64,000 bases of DNA from Teredinibacter turnerae (GTDB lineage: Bacteria; Pseudomonadota; Gammaproteobacteria; Pseudomonadales; Cellvibrionaceae), in assembly GCF_037935975.1 (NCBI RefSeq), contig NZ_CP149817.1:2480001-2544000 (forward strand), written 5' to 3'. Within the stretch, counting starts at the first letter, position 1; each line of letters begins with the position of its first letter. Made by a program: the position numbers and the translations under genes. Shown here in pieces: positions 1 through 8,985 of this stretch. The notes beneath the pieces are model-generated. The model ran no database searches. It was given only the letters and a program-made list of their open reading frames with translations, and was not told the origin of the DNA.

Positions 1-1
1 G

Positions 2-769
2 CCTAGCGAAGGTTATCTGGCAGAGCTCAAAACACCGATTGATGTAGAAGGTATTCATTTCGCCCGTAACCGGGTGAAGCGTAAGCTGGCCGCCGCGCTA
101 AAAGAAAAATATCGTACGCTCTATGTGAAATTGGCCGATGCGACGACGGAGTTTTCTGTGGATGCGGCCGCTATTGCGCGCCGTTACCTGAAAAATCTGT
201 GTCTGGATGCACTGGTTTTTGCCGCCGATGAAGCTGGTGTTGAACTGTGTAAAGCCCAGTTGCATCATGCAAATAATATGACCGACGAACTTTCTGCGTT
301 ACGTATTCTCGTTCATAACACAAACCCGTTTATTGGCGATGTGGCCCCTTACCTGGAAGCGTTTTATCAGAAGTGGAAAGGGGATAGTCTGGTTATGAAT
401 AAATGGCTGGCTGTGCAGGCAAGTCGCCCTGCAGCGGATGCGCTATCTTCCGTTAGCTCACTTTTAAAACACCCAGCATTTGATAAAAACAACCCCAATA
501 AGCTGCGCGCGGTTTTGGGTACATATGCCAATGGCAATCCCATCGGCTTTCATGCGCGTAGCGGTGCGGGTTACGAGTTTTTCGCGGACCAGGTCATCGC
601 TGTAGATGCGCGTAACCCACAAATTGCCGCTCGTCTTGTGGCGCCGCTTACGCAGTGGAAAAAGCACGATGAACAACGCCAGGGCGTGATGCGCAACGCA
701 CTTGAAAAAATCAGCCGTGTGGAAAAACTTTCTAAGGACGTCTACGAAATCGTTAGTAAGAGTTTGTAG
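2..769 (+). CDS. pepN: Aminopeptidase N, C-terminal part (5' end outside window)
   Basis: The reading frame is open from base 2 with no start in the window, so only about 255 C-terminal residues are present; a GTG at 74 lies inside the frame and is not the true start. The sequence matches the all-helical C-terminal domain of gammaproteobacterial PepN (M1 family zinc aminopeptidase): it opens with a PSEGYLAEL segment and carries repeated helical pairs. In PepN this domain caps the active site; the zinc-binding HExxH motif would lie upstream of the window. The enzyme releases N-terminal residues from cytoplasmic peptides. The TAG stop is at 767-769, followed by 138 bases before the cytochrome gene. 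Family assignment is by recognition of this domain only. Confidence 0.85.
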   Translation, partial: PSEGYLAELKTPIDVEGIHFARNRVKRKLAAALKEKYRTLYVKLADATTEFSVDAAAIARRYLKNLCLDALVFAADEAGVELCKAQLHHANNMTDELSALRILVHNTNPFIGDVAPYLEAFYQKWKGDSLVMNKWLAVQASRPAADALSSVSSLLKHPAFDKNNPNKLRAVLGTYANGNPIGFHARSGAGYEFFADQVIAVDARNPQIAARLVAPLTQWKKHDEQRQGVMRNALEKISRVEKLSKDVYEIVSKSL

Positions 770-907
770 GCTATTCTCCCGGGCGTGGCCTGACCGTGTA
801 ACGCCGGTCATTACGGGCTCGGAGATTGTTTTATCTGCATCCAGAGGACATTGCTCAAGCCCGGGCTTTGTGGCGTTCTGCTAAAGGTAGGTGAGGGGTA
901 AAAAACG

Positions 908-1441
908 ATGACGGAAACAAGTTATAACGCAGCGCAGCGGGTATTTCATTGGTTGAGCGCGCTTCTGGTAATAGGGTTGTTTGTGCTCGGGGTTTGGATG
1001 ACAGGGCTGTCCTATTATGACCCGCTATATCGCACTGCGCCGCTGTGGCATAAAACTATCGGTGTCGCGCTTATCGTACTGACCCTGGTTCGCCTTGGCT
1101 GGCGCTTCGCAACGGGAGTGCCAAAAGCCTTGCCAACCCACAAGACGTGGGAGGTGGGCATCGCGCATCTTGTCCACTGGTTTCTTTATGCAGCGATTCT
1201 TTCGATGTTTTTCAGCGGCTATCTGATCACCACAGCGAAAGGGCAGAGCCTTGACTTATTGGGCGGGATTTCAATTCCTGCGATGATTACCGGTGTGGAT
1301 GGTCTCGAAGATATCGCTGAAGAAGTACATGAGTTGACGGCTTACTCAATTATAGGCATTGCAGTACTGCACGCTCTTGCGGCGATCAAACACCATGTTA
1401 TCGACAAAGATCGCACACTTAGACGAATGATTGGCCGTTAG
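908..1441 (+). CDS. cybB: Cytochrome b561
   Basis: A 177-residue integral membrane protein with four predicted transmembrane helices. Histidines are placed as in bacterial di-heme b561 proteins (QRVFHW near residue 14, WHKTIG near 48, a paired histidine in HLVHWF near 93, and one near HALAAIKHH at the C-terminus). The family passes electrons from quinol or superoxide across the inner membrane. A purine-rich AGGTGAGG lies about 10 bases before the ATG. The next gene is YceI, and b561-YceI pairs are common in Proteobacteria, where YceI binds isoprenoid quinones; the pairing supports a shared quinone or oxidative-stress role. Confidence 0.9.
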   Translation: MTETSYNAAQRVFHWLSALLVIGLFVLGVWMTGLSYYDPLYRTAPLWHKTIGVALIVLTLVRLGWRFATGVPKALPTHKTWEVGIAHLVHWFLYAAILSMFFSGYLITTAKGQSLDLLGGISIPAMITGVDGLEDIAEEVHELTAYSIIGIAVLHALAAIKHHVIDKDRTLRRMIGR

Positions 1442-1554
1442 CTTGAAGAAACTGATCAAATAATTCGATCTGTCTCGACAAGAAATTGCTCCCCGCGGGC
1501 TGCGTGCAGCCCGTAAAATGTGTACGACTAACCTCAAAGGAACAGGAGTTTTCC

Positions 1555-2148
1555 ATGTTTAAATCTCTCGCTGTTAAGCTTGCTCCCGCTGTGTTGGCCT
1601 TCGGCCTGTCTGCGGCTCCAATAGTCCAGGCAGACGATTATGTAGTCGATACCAAAGGTGCGCATGCGTTTGTACAATTCCGCGTCAAGCATTTAGGCTA
1701 CAGCTGGCTTTATGGGCGTTTCAACGATTTTTCCGGCGAATTCAGTTATGACCCGAAAAAGCCGGAAGCCAGTAGCATTTCAATGAAAGTTGATATGACC
1801 AGCCTGGATACAAACCACTCAGAACGCGACAATCACCTGTCTGCCGAAAAATATTTAAATTTCGACAAATATAAAACAGCTACGTTTGATAGCACCAAGT
1901 ACGAAAAAACCGGTGAAGACACGGCTAAACTCACTGGTAATTTAACCTTCTTGGGTGTTACCAAGCCTATTACTATCGATGTAGAGCATATTGGCGGTGG
2001 TAAAGACCCTTGGGGCGGCTACCGACAGGGTTTTGAGGGGCGAGCAGTCATCACACCTAAGGACTTCGGCCTGGACATGGCTTCCAAGCTGGGCCCAGAT
2101 TCTGCGCAAGTAGAATTGATGATTTCGGTTGAAGGTATTCGAAAATAG
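1555..2148 (+). CDS. yceI: YceI family periplasmic lipid/quinone-binding protein
   Basis: A 197-residue YceI-family protein. The ATG at 1555 is chosen because it follows an AGGAACAGGAG ribosome-binding site and begins a clear signal peptide (basic N-end, hydrophobic core, cleavage near APIVQA/DD about residue 24). The mature part has the lipocalin-like pattern of the family: an early FRVKHLGYSW segment, the SERDNHL stretch and the C-terminal FGLDM. YceI proteins form a beta-barrel that holds a polyisoprenoid chain in the periplasm. It lies 113 bases after cytochrome b561 and ends just before a strong hairpin terminator, so the pair probably forms one transcription unit. Confidence 0.92.
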   Translation: MFKSLAVKLAPAVLAFGLSAAPIVQADDYVVDTKGAHAFVQFRVKHLGYSWLYGRFNDFSGEFSYDPKKPEASSISMKVDMTSLDTNHSERDNHLSAEKYLNFDKYKTATFDSTKYEKTGEDTAKLTGNLTFLGVTKPITIDVEHIGGGKDPWGGYRQGFEGRAVITPKDFGLDMASKLGPDSAQVELMISVEGIRK

Positions 2149-2172
2149 TCCGCTCACGAAATTTTACAATTT

Positions 2173-2198
2173 ATGGCCCTGTTTAGGGCCATTTTTTG
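2173..2198 (+). terminator. Rho-independent terminator after yceI
   Basis: An 8-bp perfect stem ATGGCCCT/AGGGCCAT with a GTTT loop is followed directly by a run of T, 24 bases after the yceI stop codon. Confidence 0.9.
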
Positions 2199-2356
2199 TT
2201 TAAAGCTTGCTATTTTATGGACTGGCAAAAAAGAAAAACCATTTGTGGTACTAATCAAGATTGGCAGGCGTGAAAACCGTGTTCTGCATAAGCAATTCGA
2301 GATAAACCAGGTTTTCCCTTTTTTTAAAGAGTTAATATCAAGAAAAGGAGTCAGCT

Positions 2357-2551
2357 ATGTTGATTTTAACGCGTAAAAAAGATGAAACAATTAAAATTGG
2401 CGACGAAGTGACTGTAACAGTTCTCGCTGTTCGTGGTAATCAGGTTCGCCTCGGCATCAATGCGCCGAAACATGTTAGCGTGCACCGAGAGGAAATTTAC
2501 AACCGTATAGCGCAGGAGGTACCTGCTGCGACTCTGGTTGATGGTGAATAA
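2357..2551 (+). CDS. csrA: Carbon storage regulator CsrA/RsmA
   Basis: A 64-residue protein that is almost all CsrA domain: [18 protein letters not shown] at the start, [18 protein letters not shown] in the middle. It is a dimeric RNA-binding protein that recognises GGA motifs in mRNA leaders and represses or stabilises messages; Gac-controlled small RNAs usually titrate it. AAGGAG lies 8 bases before the ATG. The gene stands alone between two terminators. The window also encodes a GacA-type response regulator (36439), the usual upstream controller of the Csr/Rsm system. Confidence 0.96.
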   Translation: MLILTRKKDETIKIGDEVTVTVLAVRGNQVRLGINAPKHVSVHREEIYNRIAQEVPAATLVDGE

Positions 2552-2616
2552 CTCGCACGAATACATAATTATGCTGTGAATCTTTGCGTATAAAACTCCA
2601 TACTGAGCGCATCAAT

Positions 2617-2648
2617 AAAAAAGCCGCTGTGTAAACAGCGGCTTTTTT
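2617..2648. terminator. Bidirectional terminator between csrA and batD
   Basis: A perfect 14-bp stem (AAAAAAGCCGCTGT with its complement) around a GTAA loop. The A and T flanks make it a terminator on both strands, serving csrA from the left and the convergent Bat operon from the right. Confidence 0.93.
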
Positions 2649-2668
2649 GTGCCCGTTGGGAATGGCTA

Positions 2669-4417
2669 TCAGTGGTAGAGTGGGGCCAGTTCGTCGCCGG
2701 TGGTATGCGACTTGTTTACACGGTAACTATCCCGCACCTGTTCCACTGCGCGATAAAAAGCAGCGGGGTCAAATTCGCTGGCGTCGTCGTTGCGGAACAG
2801 GCTCGCGTCCAGCGCCAGACACTGTGTCTGCAGAGCGCAGTCCCCCTTGCGGGCAATATCGCTAAGGCTTGTGATCGCGGGCTTACCCCAAAAAGCTTGC
2901 GCCCATGCTAAAGCTAAACGCCTTATTTCTGCTTCGTTGCCTTGCTCACAGCTATTCTTTAATGTGTTGAAAAGCGATTTTTCGCTATCTGCCCCAGCGC
3001 GCTGGTTATCTTTGCTAGTCACTGAAGTAGTTCGCTGCTTGGCGGCTCGCAGCCACAGCAGTATAGAGACCCCGTTCGTCAGTATTAACAGAGCGACGAG
3101 CAGGTAGAGCCACGAAGGCGCCCCGGAAGCACCGTTAGATGCTGTGGTCGGCGCTGACGGCTGTCGGGTGTCATTTTGTTCAGCCACCGCTGGTGGCGTC
3201 GGAACTACAGGTTGTTGCTTGCTTTTTTCTCCCGCTGCAACCCAGAATTTGCGGTCTGGAATTTCAGCGTACTCGAGCTTATCGGTAACCGTGTTCCACC
3301 ATGGAATGCGTACTCCAGGTACGCCAATTTCACCACCTTCATTCACCACGACAGCTGAGGTTTCTACCCGCTGGGCAATAGCGCCGTCTACATCGAGCTT
3401 GTCATTCAGTTTGGGCTGATCCGGGTAAATTTTTAAGCGAGGATCTCGCGCTTCAGTATTAATTTCCGGTAGCTGGGAGGAGATAAGGCCATTCGCCTGC
3501 AAATTCAGGGTGCGGGTAATAGGCTCGCCCACTTTAAACTTTGACGGGTCGCTGGCCCAGCTTTCTGCTAGAGTGAGCGCGCTCGAGGGCAGCCAGGTAG
3601 CACCTGCGGGAAAGCTGGCTGGCTTTTCTTTAATGTTGACCGTTTTCGCCACAGTTTTAAGTCGTTTTAACTCGTAGCGCCCACCGTTAAAGTCAAACAC
3701 GCTGCGCCTTGGCGAACGTGAAATTCGTGCATTCCAGGTTTGTTCGGGAATTTCCAGTACGCCGCTGGCCTGGGGGAAAAGGGCGTAGCCAAACTCCACG
3801 ACCTGGAAGGGTTTGCCGTTGATCGTTTTGCCATAGCGGGTTTCTTCGAGTGGTTCAACAAGAACATTGTCAAATGCGAGGTCTTCTTTCGCCAGTTCAT
3901 CGATATTGACGGAATAGTAGAACTTGTACCGTAAAATAACCTGCTCCTGAACGTATGCCGCATCTTTATCGATACTGGTTTCGATAAACACTTCTTTAAC
4001 ATTGCCGGGAGCGACCGGTTGTGCGTCAGATACCGTTACTTTGATTGGAGTACTACGTGCGCCCTGAAATTCGAAAGCTGGAATGAGCAAACTACCGGTT
4101 GTGCGCGGAGCTAGAATCATCTGCCATTCTGTGTAGGATTCTATCCGGCCGTTGTAGCTGTTCATTCGGTTACTCTGGCTCTGATTTAAAATTTCGAACT
4201 GGTTACTTAAATTGGCGAAGTCCGGTTGGCCACGTGTGTTGCTGGAACCGTTGTAGCGCACGGATAGGTTCAGGGTTTCATCTTCACCAATTGTGGTGCG
4301 GTCTACAGAAGCGGTCAGTGTTTGCGCGTGCGCAGATATCGCGCCGCAGGAAAAAGCTGCAAGAGCCAATACAATAGCGACAGTTTTTTGAATAAGCATG
4401 GATCGATATAATTTCAT
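2669..4417 (-). CDS. batD: BatD-like Oxygen-tolerance family protein
   Basis: About 582 residues. The ATG at 4417 starts ten bases after the stop of the upstream gene and begins a signal peptide (hydrophobic VAIVLALAAFSCGAISAHA, then cleavage). The periplasmic part is a series of beta-sandwich repeats typical of BatD (for example YTEWQMILAPRTTGSLLIP and a later FGYALFPQASGVLEIPEQ). A single transmembrane helix follows a Pro/Ser/Thr linker (around WLYLLVALLILT), then a cytoplasmic tail. BatD works with membrane vWA proteins BatA and BatB. It is the last gene of the operon. A further in-frame ATG at 4399 is an alternative start. Its biochemical role is unresolved in the family; links to stress and aerotolerance come from other organisms. 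Confidence 0.88.
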   Translation of the reverse strand: MKLYRSMLIQKTVAIVLALAAFSCGAISAHAQTLTASVDRTTIGEDETLNLSVRYNGSSNTRGQPDFANLSNQFEILNQSQSNRMNSYNGRIESYTEWQMILAPRTTGSLLIPAFEFQGARSTPIKVTVSDAQPVAPGNVKEVFIETSIDKDAAYVQEQVILRYKFYYSVNIDELAKEDLAFDNVLVEPLEETRYGKTINGKPFQVVEFGYALFPQASGVLEIPEQTWNARISRSPRRSVFDFNGGRYELKRLKTVAKTVNIKEKPASFPAGATWLPSSALTLAESWASDPSKFKVGEPITRTLNLQANGLISSQLPEINTEARDPRLKIYPDQPKLNDKLDVDGAIAQRVETSAVVVNEGGEIGVPGVRIPWWNTVTDKLEYAEIPDRKFWVAAGEKSKQQPVVPTPPAVAEQNDTRQPSAPTTASNGASGAPSWLYLLVALLILTNGVSILLWLRAAKQRTTSVTSKDNQRAGADSEKSLFNTLKNSCEQGNEAEIRRLALAWAQAFWGKPAITSLSDIARKGDCALQTQCLALDASLFRNDDASEFDPAAFYRAVEQVRDSYRVNKSHTTGDELAPLYH

Positions 4418-4427
4418 AAGTGGAGTC

Positions 4428-6398
4428 TTACCAGCGTTCGTCTGCATGGGAGCCGTCTGGCTGCCGCCAACCGTTTTCTCGCATTTCGCGTTTACGTGCG
4501 CGATATTCATAATTAAATTTGTTACGCATTAAACCGCTTGGGTCATCCGGAACTTTGCGCAGCCACTGCTCTAGCGCCTGTTGTTCTTCGGTTTGTTCTT
4601 CGGTTTGTTGTTCGGCCTGTCGCATCACTACAGAATTCGCCGGACTGTCTTCATCATTTTGCGGCTGATCTTGCTCTTGAGGTTGCCCTGCGAGCTGTTG
4701 TTCCGCTTTGTCAGCATCTTGATTTTGTGCCTGCTGCTGCTCTTGTTTTTGCTGCTCGCCAGAAGCGTCTTTACCGTATGTATCTTGAAGTGCTTGTTGC
4801 TGCTCTTGCGAAAGTTCACTCTGCTGATCGCTTGAGCTACCTTGCTCCTCCGGCGATTGCTGTTGAGTATTGCCGTCGTTCTGCGCATTCTGCTGGCTGG
4901 ATTTATCTTGATTCTGCTCCTGCTGACCCTGCTGGTCCTTGCCGCCATCCTGGCTTTGTTGGTCTTGGTTGTTGCTCTTATCCTGCTGTGAATCGTTGCT
5001 TTCGCTATCGCCGTTTTGTTGCTGTTGCTGTTCCTGCAGCGCCTTCAGCTGATTGGCGATCGCCAGATTCTGTTTGATGGCATCGTTTTCCGGCTGCAGC
5101 TTTTGCGCCTGTTCAAAGCTTTTAATAGCTTCCTCGTATTTTCCGAGTTGCGTCAGGGCATTACCCCGGTTGTAGTAGTCGCTGGCGGAATCGCCCGAGA
5201 AGTCTTTTAAGGCGGCTTGGTAATCACCGGCTTTATAGTTGGCGATGCCGCGCCACTTCTCGTTATTGAACGTCTGCGCTGCGGCAGCTGGGTCTTGGTT
5301 CACCATGGCCTGGGCTTGCTGATCTTTAGTTTGCCAAAGATCCTGCCATTCCAAGGCGTCGGCGTTCGGGCTGAATACAAAGCACAGTGGGAGGCACAGC
5401 AGCAACCCGCGCCGAAAGGCGAGGGCTGCTAAAGGCAGCAACAGCAACAGCAGGTAAGGACCGTGTTCATACCATTGGTCGAAGAGTCGCTCGGTTTGCT
5501 GAGTGTCATCCGCGTGGTGGTTGCCGAACGCGAACGCTGACAGAGTTTTGAGGTCTGCATCGGTTGCAGAGAAGGGCACGTATAAGCCACCGACTTTGGC
5601 TGCCAGGTCACTCATCGCGTGTTCGTCAAGACTGGCGATTACCATATTGCGGTCGCGATCATAGGCGAAGCCCCCGCCAGCGAGGGGAATCGGCGCGCCC
5701 TGCGCTGTACCTATACCCCAAAAGCTGATGGGGTGGGGCGCGGTATCGTGAATCTCGGCAAATGCGTCCTGTGCTGCGGGTGCGATGCCATCAGTGAGAA
5801 ACACAATATCACCACGGCCGTTCGCGCCCTCTTTAAGGAGTTGATTGGCAAGGCTTAGTGCCATTTCGGCGTTGCTGCCTTTGGCGGGCATGATTGCCGG
5901 GTCAAGTCCATAAAGGAGGCTGATAATCGTATCGGTGTCGTCGGTGAGCGGCGTTACTACGTGGGCTTCACCGCTGTAGGCGATTAACGCGGTCAGACCT
6001 TCTTTGCGCTGTTTCAGTAAATCAATCAGCTTAAGCCGCGCTCGTACCAGTCGGGACGGCTTAACATCTTGCGCTGCCATAGACGGCGATAAATCCCATG
6101 CTATCACCAGCGCAGAAGACTCTTTAACAACCGGTTGCGGCAGCTTTTGCCAAGCAGGCCCGGCGGCGGCGAAAGTGGCTAGCAGCCAGGCGGCGAGCAA
6201 GCCATACACCGGTAGGCGGCTCAATTTGATCGATTTGCCATCGACAAGAAACGGAAGCAGGTGCGGCGCAATATGTGACTGCCAGTGACTGGCACGCGCT
6301 TGTCGCTGCATCGCAACCAACGCCAGTACAACCAGTGGAATCAGCATTAACAGCCATAGCGGCCGTAAAAAATGAAATTGGGTTAGAAGGTCAGTCAT
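4428..6398 (-). CDS. batB: BatB-BatC fusion: vWA membrane protein with TPR and Gln-rich tail
   Basis: About 656 residues. Two N-terminal transmembrane helices frame a von Willebrand A domain (residues about 96-290) with the MIDAS motif DLSPS and LTDG; another helix lies near 313-332. A signal-like stretch is then followed by TPR units (about 385-450: GDYQAALKDF, YYNRGNALTQLGKYEEAI). The next 150 or so residues are very rich in Gln, Asp, Asn and Ser, and the protein ends in a short basic segment ending DGSHADERW. In many bacteria BatB and BatC are separate; here they are one chain. The ATG at 6398 overlaps the batA stop as ATGA, so translation is coupled. Confidence 0.9.
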   Translation of the reverse strand: MTDLLTQFHFLRPLWLLMLIPLVVLALVAMQRQARASHWQSHIAPHLLPFLVDGKSIKLSRLPVYGLLAAWLLATFAAAGPAWQKLPQPVVKESSALVIAWDLSPSMAAQDVKPSRLVRARLKLIDLLKQRKEGLTALIAYSGEAHVVTPLTDDTDTIISLLYGLDPAIMPAKGSNAEMALSLANQLLKEGANGRGDIVFLTDGIAPAAQDAFAEIHDTAPHPISFWGIGTAQGAPIPLAGGGFAYDRDRNMVIASLDEHAMSDLAAKVGGLYVPFSATDADLKTLSAFAFGNHHADDTQQTERLFDQWYEHGPYLLLLLLPLAALAFRRGLLLCLPLCFVFSPNADALEWQDLWQTKDQQAQAMVNQDPAAAAQTFNNEKWRGIANYKAGDYQAALKDFSGDSASDYYNRGNALTQLGKYEEAIKSFEQAQKLQPENDAIKQNLAIANQLKALQEQQQQQNGDSESNDSQQDKSNNQDQQSQDGGKDQQGQQEQNQDKSSQQNAQNDGNTQQQSPEEQGSSSDQQSELSQEQQQALQDTYGKDASGEQQKQEQQQAQNQDADKAEQQLAGQPQEQDQPQNDEDSPANSVVMRQAEQQTEEQTEEQQALEQWLRKVPDDPSGLMRNKFNYEYRARKREMRENGWRQPDGSHADERW

Positions 6399-7438
6399 CG
6401 GGTGCCCTCGAGTGGTCCTGAGGTGCCAGCAGTGAAGCGGGTACCCAGCGGGTAAAGTCGCCAAACCGCATAAACTGCGCTTAGTAAAATCGCGGCTAAG
6501 AGCGGCCACATAAACAAGGCTGAGATCGGTCGCAAAATTTCACCGTCCTGTTCAATGGGCTCCAGTTTGTCCAGCTCCTCATAGATCGCCTGCAACTCCT
6601 GTGGATTGCGCGCGCGGAAATACAGCCCGCCGGTGGTTTCTGCCATGTAGCGCAGGGTATCTTCGTCGAGGTCGCTGGACGGGTTGACCGTGCGACTGAA
6701 CCCGCCGAACAGCCCCATGCGTTGTTCCATCTGGTCTGCACCAACGCCAACTGTGTAAATTTTTATCCCGGCCTGCTTGGCAAGGTCAGCGGCCTGGCGC
6801 GGAGCAACTTCGCCTGCGGTATTGGCACCGTCGGTTAGCAGAATCAATACCCGTTGCGATGCAGGCCGCTCACGCAGGCGTTTTATTGCCAGGCCAACGG
6901 CATCGCCTATCGCGGTTTGTTCACCGGCAAACCCCAGTTGTGCTTCATTTAACAGGGTGCTTACGGTTTTGCGGTCAAAGGTTAATGGTGCTTGCAGATA
7001 CGCCTGACTGCCGAACAAAATCAAGCCGAGACGGTCGCTCTCACGGCGTTCAATAAATTCGTTTACCACATATTTCACAACTAAGATGCGCGCGATTTGT
7101 TTGTCCTGTACCACCATGTCCGGCGTTTTCATACTTCCAGAAATATCCACTGCGAGCAGCAGGTCGCGACCGGTCGCGGGCAGGGTGATCGGTTCGCCGA
7201 CCCATTGCGGGCGCGCAGTCGCGGTAACTAAAAGCACCCAGATGAAGGCGAGCCACCCGGCGCTGATTTTGTGCTGATGTGCCCGAGTACCTGCCGCCTG
7301 GTGCTGCAGTGCGCGAACCTGACTGAAAAAAGGCACTTTCAGGGCGGCTTCTTGGCGCTCGACTTGCGGCAACAGGAAATAGACCAGCAGCGGAAGTGGC
7401 AGAAATGCCCATGCCCAGAGCCATTCAAACTGAAACAT
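6395..7438 (-). CDS. batA: BatA: membrane-anchored vWA domain protein
   Basis: About 347 residues. The ATG at 7438 is preceded by AAGGAGG at good spacing and starts a membrane segment (FEWLWAWAFLPLPLLVYFLL). A vWA domain follows from about residue 90 with an intact MIDAS (DISGS, then LLTDGANT). There is a second helix near residue 55-75 and a third near the C-terminus (ALFMWPLLAAILLSAVYAVW). Such proteins probably bind partners through a metal ion on the periplasmic side. The start lies 14 bases inside the preceding DUF4381 gene, and the end overlaps batB by four bases, so the three are tightly coupled. Confidence 0.92.
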   Translation of the reverse strand: MFQFEWLWAWAFLPLPLLVYFLLPQVERQEAALKVPFFSQVRALQHQAAGTRAHQHKISAGWLAFIWVLLVTATARPQWVGEPITLPATGRDLLLAVDISGSMKTPDMVVQDKQIARILVVKYVVNEFIERRESDRLGLILFGSQAYLQAPLTFDRKTVSTLLNEAQLGFAGEQTAIGDAVGLAIKRLRERPASQRVLILLTDGANTAGEVAPRQAADLAKQAGIKIYTVGVGADQMEQRMGLFGGFSRTVNPSSDLDEDTLRYMAETTGGLYFRARNPQELQAIYEELDKLEPIEQDGEILRPISALFMWPLLAAILLSAVYAVWRLYPLGTRFTAGTSGPLEGTR

Positions 7439-8009
7439 GCGCGCTTGCCTCCTTGGTGGTCTGATGTATGGGCTTGCGCCGATGATGGGTAATCCAGAAT
7501 CGCGCCGCATGTGTTGCGCCGGAGACTACGTCAGCGTGCGGCGGCTCGTCCCGGTAGATTTCGCCGCTAAAGCAGTAGGAGAACGCTTCGCGCTCGCTTG
7601 CACTTAGTTTGCTAAGCGCACAGTGTTGCTCTAATCGCTGGAGCCAGGCTAAACCGTGCAGGCCCGCAATCTCGTTGCGTTGCTGAGGGTAAGCGGTAAA
7701 ACAGGTGCGCTTGAGCAGTGCCATCACAGCGAATAATTGCTCTCGCCCGGACAGCGATTGTTCGATGCGGGCAAGTTCGCGCAAGGCTGTGCGGCGATAG
7801 GCCGTTGCGCGACGGTGACGCACGGAAAACACAATGATGCCAGTGATCAGAGCAATAACCAGCACTAACAATATCCACCAGCCGGGTGCCAGCGGCCAAA
7901 TGCCTATAGGTTCGGGTAGTGCAGGGCCCTGGAGCTGGGCCAATAGCTGGTCGGCGGGATTAACTGCAGCGGGTTGTTGCGCTGTCGCGGGTAAGTTTGT
8001 TGGATTCAC
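7425..8009 (-). CDS. DUF4381 family membrane protein of the Bat operon
   Basis: 194 residues with one strong transmembrane helix (about residues 42-65: PGWWILLVLVIALITGIIVF), preceded by the family's PLAPGWW signature and followed by a cytoplasmic helical domain. This architecture and position between DUF58 and batA match DUF4381, a constant but uncharacterised member of moxR-bat operons. The start codon overlaps the DUF58 stop as ATGA. No enzymatic motif is visible; a scaffold role in the vWA complex is inference from context. Confidence 0.85.
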   Translation of the reverse strand: MNPTNLPATAQQPAAVNPADQLLAQLQGPALPEPIGIWPLAPGWWILLVLVIALITGIIVFSVRHRRATAYRRTALRELARIEQSLSGREQLFAVMALLKRTCFTAYPQQRNEIAGLHGLAWLQRLEQHCALSKLSASEREAFSYCFSGEIYRDEPPHADVVSGATHAARFWITHHRRKPIHQTTKEASAHVSV

Positions 8010-8968
8010 GCATGACCTCCCGGTTTGGACCGGCTGCGCCGACCAACGAAAATGTCGCGCATCAAAATGTCTACCTGGGTGCCTACGTTTGCGCGGATAA
8101 ACCGGGTGCCGCTATTGCGACAGCTGGTTTGTACCAATTCTTGGTGCGCGTGAAATTGACTCGCAAACGCTTGCCGGAACTGGCTCGAGGGCGTGATTCC
8201 CAAGCGGTCTTCGCCATTGGACACCGTCAGCTGGCTGGCGGTGGGCAGGGCGGCTTCCAGCGGATCAAACACCTGGAACAAAGTGACGTCTGTGTGTCTG
8301 GCCAGTTGCGCGAGCGGTTTCTCGCAGGACGCATCAAAATCGTGGCAATCGGAGATCACAAAAACCGCGCTACCGGGTTTGGCGACGCGGCGTATATCGG
8401 TGAAAATTTCGTACGATTGAGTTGTTGCTGCCCTGGGCTGCGGGCTGGTGAGACGATGATTGAAGTCCTGAAGCTGATTGAGCAACGCCAACACGGCGTG
8501 CTTGCCGCGACGGGCGCGGAGATCTTTCTGCTGGTCATCGGCAAACAATAGTGCGCCAATACGATCATTATTCTGCATCGCCACCCATGCGATTACGCCC
8601 GCAATTTGGGCGGCGTATACAGATTTAAAGACGTTCACCGAACCAAAAAACATAGGCGAGCGCTGGTCGACCACAATAAAAACAGGCCGTTCGCGCTCCT
8701 CTTGAAACAGCTTGGTGAAGGTCTCCGTTGTGCGTGCCGTTACCCGCCAATCGATGTTACGGATGTCGTCCCCGGGCTGATAGGGGCGAACTTCGGCGAA
8801 TTCCATGCCACGCCCGCGAAAGTGGGTGCGGGAATCGCCATCGCCTGCGGCTGAACTTTTTTTGCGGTTCTCGAGCGTCAAGTCGCGACTCAAATAGCGC
8901 AGCTGTAACAAATCGTCTACAGAGACGTAAGCACCGGCACTCTGGCCGTTGGTGTGTTGGTTTGCCAT
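8006..8968 (-). CDS. DUF58 domain protein
   Basis: 320 residues, cytoplasmic, of the DUF58 family always found beside MoxR ATPases. The hallmark block is visible: GMEFAEVRPYQPGDDIRNID followed by WRVTAR, and then a degenerate vWA-like fold (FIVVDQRSPMFFGS in place of a MIDAS). Members are thought to bridge the MoxR ATPase and membrane vWA proteins. It begins 17 bases after the moxR stop and ends in an ATGA overlap with the next gene. Confidence 0.9.
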   Translation of the reverse strand: MANQHTNGQSAGAYVSVDDLLQLRYLSRDLTLENRKKSSAAGDGDSRTHFRGRGMEFAEVRPYQPGDDIRNIDWRVTARTTETFTKLFQEERERPVFIVVDQRSPMFFGSVNVFKSVYAAQIAGVIAWVAMQNNDRIGALLFADDQQKDLRARRGKHAVLALLNQLQDFNHRLTSPQPRAATTQSYEIFTDIRRVAKPGSAVFVISDCHDFDASCEKPLAQLARHTDVTLFQVFDPLEAALPTASQLTVSNGEDRLGITPSSQFRQAFASQFHAHQELVQTSCRNSGTRFIRANVGTQVDILMRDIFVGRRSRSKPGGHA

Positions 8969-8985
8969 GGCGGTTGCCTCGGTAG

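Noticed and set aside
4538-5077. 179-codon plus-strand frame opposite batB
   Set aside because: It is the complement of the Gln-rich repeat region; the leucine and alanine richness is an artefact of those codons.
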